A program made the translations under genes and the position numbers. DNA of 6,202 nt. Source: an uncultured Caulobacteraceae bacterium (GTDB taxonomy: Bacteria; Pseudomonadota; Alphaproteobacteria; Caulobacterales; Caulobacteraceae). The stretch spans positions 1 to 6,202 of the forward strand of contig CAMLRH010000159.1 of NCBI GenBank assembly GCA_946482375.1, read 5' to 3'. This document shows, piece by piece, positions 6,001 to 6,202 of the stretch; position 1 is the first letter of the stretch, and each line of letters starts with the position of its first letter. Below the pieces are notes generated by a model, which was not told the origin of the DNA, searched no databases, and saw nothing but the letters and a program-made list of their open reading frames with translations.

Positions 6001-6202
6001 GGGCCTGCTCGCGGACCTCGGGGGCAACGAACTGCCCAACGCCCCCCACTGGACCGCCAACGTCGGCGCTCAATACGGCATCGACGTCCTCGACGGCTGG
6101 CGGGCGACCATTCGGGGCGACGTCTATTGGCAGTCGCAGTCCTGGCATCGGGTCTACAACGACGACCCCTACGACAAGCTGCACGGCTGGTGGAATGCGA
6201 AC
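3020..6202 (+). CDS. TonB-dependent outer-membrane receptor/transducer with N-terminal STN domain (3' end outside window)
   Basis: The frame is open for 1,061 codons to the right edge. Signal peptide: residues 1-27, basic start (PRK), hydrophobic core, cleavage after AWA. STN signalling domain: about 32-101 (FDIPAQPATQAVPEFARQAG to DVIVLR). A Gly/Asp/Ala-rich linker precedes the TonB box EALIVTAQKRE (123-133). The plug continues with QDVPIAIS, LLKAIPNVTF, FSIRGVG and VEVLRGPQGTLYGRN (223-237), then SGVINVISAKP. Barrel landmarks are FSHELRLQS, GLRYTDDKKTF, YAFYSHGYKGGG (about 763-774) and EFVDAFEIGAKNTLFGG (from 824). The protein is already far longer than FecA-type transducers (about 750-800 aa), owing to long loops. 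Eight mature cysteines fall in four local pairs (351/390, 534/540, 617/647, 935/958). The missing end is probably only the last strands. It would import a ligand using TonB energy and signal its presence to FecR. The substrate is unknown; iron chelate is the family default, not shown here. Confidence 0.95.
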   Translation, partial: MIALPRKALLGCGAAVGVLIFATGAWAQQRAFDIPAQPATQAVPEFARQAGIQIMSPGADLRGVNLQAVQGEYEVRDALAMMLAGTDLAIDSDNGDVIVLRKADADPQSGGAAGDGADGTVEALIVTAQKREEDIQDVPIAISAFTQEALEAQKIEGGFDLLKAIPNVTFSKNNFTSYNFSIRGVGTKAVSATTDPGVSVSFNNTGIIQNRLFEQEYFDIERVEVLRGPQGTLYGRNATSGVINVISAKPDLDEFSGWVKAEVGNYDAKRASAMVNIPLVEYKLALRLAGAFTDRQGYDFNTITDNPVNGRDLWSARLTIGFQPTERLGGNLIWERFEEDDDRLRTGKQLCHHDPDRATIGDTPTWIPDPNNPYSEFFGALRPALFSQGCRAGNLYDDMAFGTPNGLAIPFIFGAAALGSSDEFAVGRVDGRNVGLLRLEDPYGGMMQSRNMREIASLRDPRYRAHADLVELNVDFDLTESLTISSQTAYVEDEVYSFQDFNRFNTQPVFRDTSQFGPTFTGDYSNLAPGGVFCDPQLGCSDTIVGFDISQASAKQFSHELRLQSNFDGPINFSAGANYTKFDVLVDYYIMFNLITAIALTSPFNAPIDGVVDWNLCGFPDVLGLIQFGAAGGPGGPVPNGTPGSACPYIDPNPVESINGEGHNYFRSKNPYHLRSSAVFGEVYWELTDDVKITAGLRYTDDKKTFTPVPSQILTAPGLFGAGAIARGYPERAPLVQEWGEWTGRLGIDWKPDLGFTDDTLLYAFYSHGYKGGGANPPKPGFATEEETLALAIPEMLQLINLLNLDLPVLDLTADEYADTFEPEFVDAFEIGAKNTLFGGAMTLNITGFYYDYKDYQVSQIRDRTAVNENFDAKTWGLEFETVFAPSRNFQIIANLGYLDTEIADGETSIDIMNRNQGNPDYTVTKAWLQLPSNCVIPTAVAESWLANHIGIWYWDLCGGVGGMLGFVGGPPADPNFNNTPYDVANYPELNGGAGLLADLGGNELPNAPHWTANVGAQYGIDVLDGWRATIRGDVYWQSQSWHRVYNDDPYDKLHGWWNAN

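Noticed and set aside
1..6202. CRISPR arrays, tRNA/rRNA genes, insertion sequences, attachment sites
   Set aside because: No regularly spaced repeats, no tRNA-like cloverleaf, no transposase or integrase frame and no terminal inverted repeats were seen on either strand.

Overview
The window reads as a high-GC alphaproteobacterial chromosome, most likely Caulobacterales (Caulobacter, Phenylobacterium or Brevundimonas) or a close relative. This rests on strong G/C preference at third codon positions, the FecI/FecR/large TonB-receptor gene set, and receptor motifs typical of that group. The taxonomic call is inference. Every supportable gene is on the + strand.

Left part (1-1367): the 3' end of an outer-membrane beta-barrel protein gene, cut by the left edge, is followed by a strong intrinsic terminator. 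Next come a 73-aa proline-rich zinc-ribbon protein, whose start codon lies against two small hairpins, and a 66-aa protein I do not recognise. No rRNA, tRNA, CRISPR array, insertion sequence or prophage gene is visible.

Right part (1368-6202): a complete-looking cell-surface-signalling locus in the usual order. It contains an ECF sigma factor of the FecI type, a FecR-type membrane anti-sigma/sigma regulator overlapping it by 32 nt, and a very large TonB-dependent receptor. The receptor has a signal peptide, an N-terminal STN signalling domain, a TonB box, a plug and most of its barrel; it runs off the right edge after 1,061 codons. By analogy with the Fec family, ligand binding to the receptor would be relayed through its STN domain to the periplasmic C-terminus of FecR. 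That would free or activate the sigma factor, which would transcribe the receptor gene. The ligand cannot be read from the sequence; iron chelates are only the family prototype.

The most interesting non-coding signals are three. (i) A bipartite repeat, GGGCGAGGCGG then 14-15 nt then CGCATCTAGG, occurs once just before fecR and once just before the receptor gene, and is a candidate for the sigma factor's own promoter or an operator. (ii) A plausible -35/-10 pair is placed so that transcription of the sigma gene would start at or next to its ATG, giving a leaderless mRNA. (iii) A perfect 7-bp inverted repeat has that same ATG as its loop. The system type is known; these regulatory details are what may be new.
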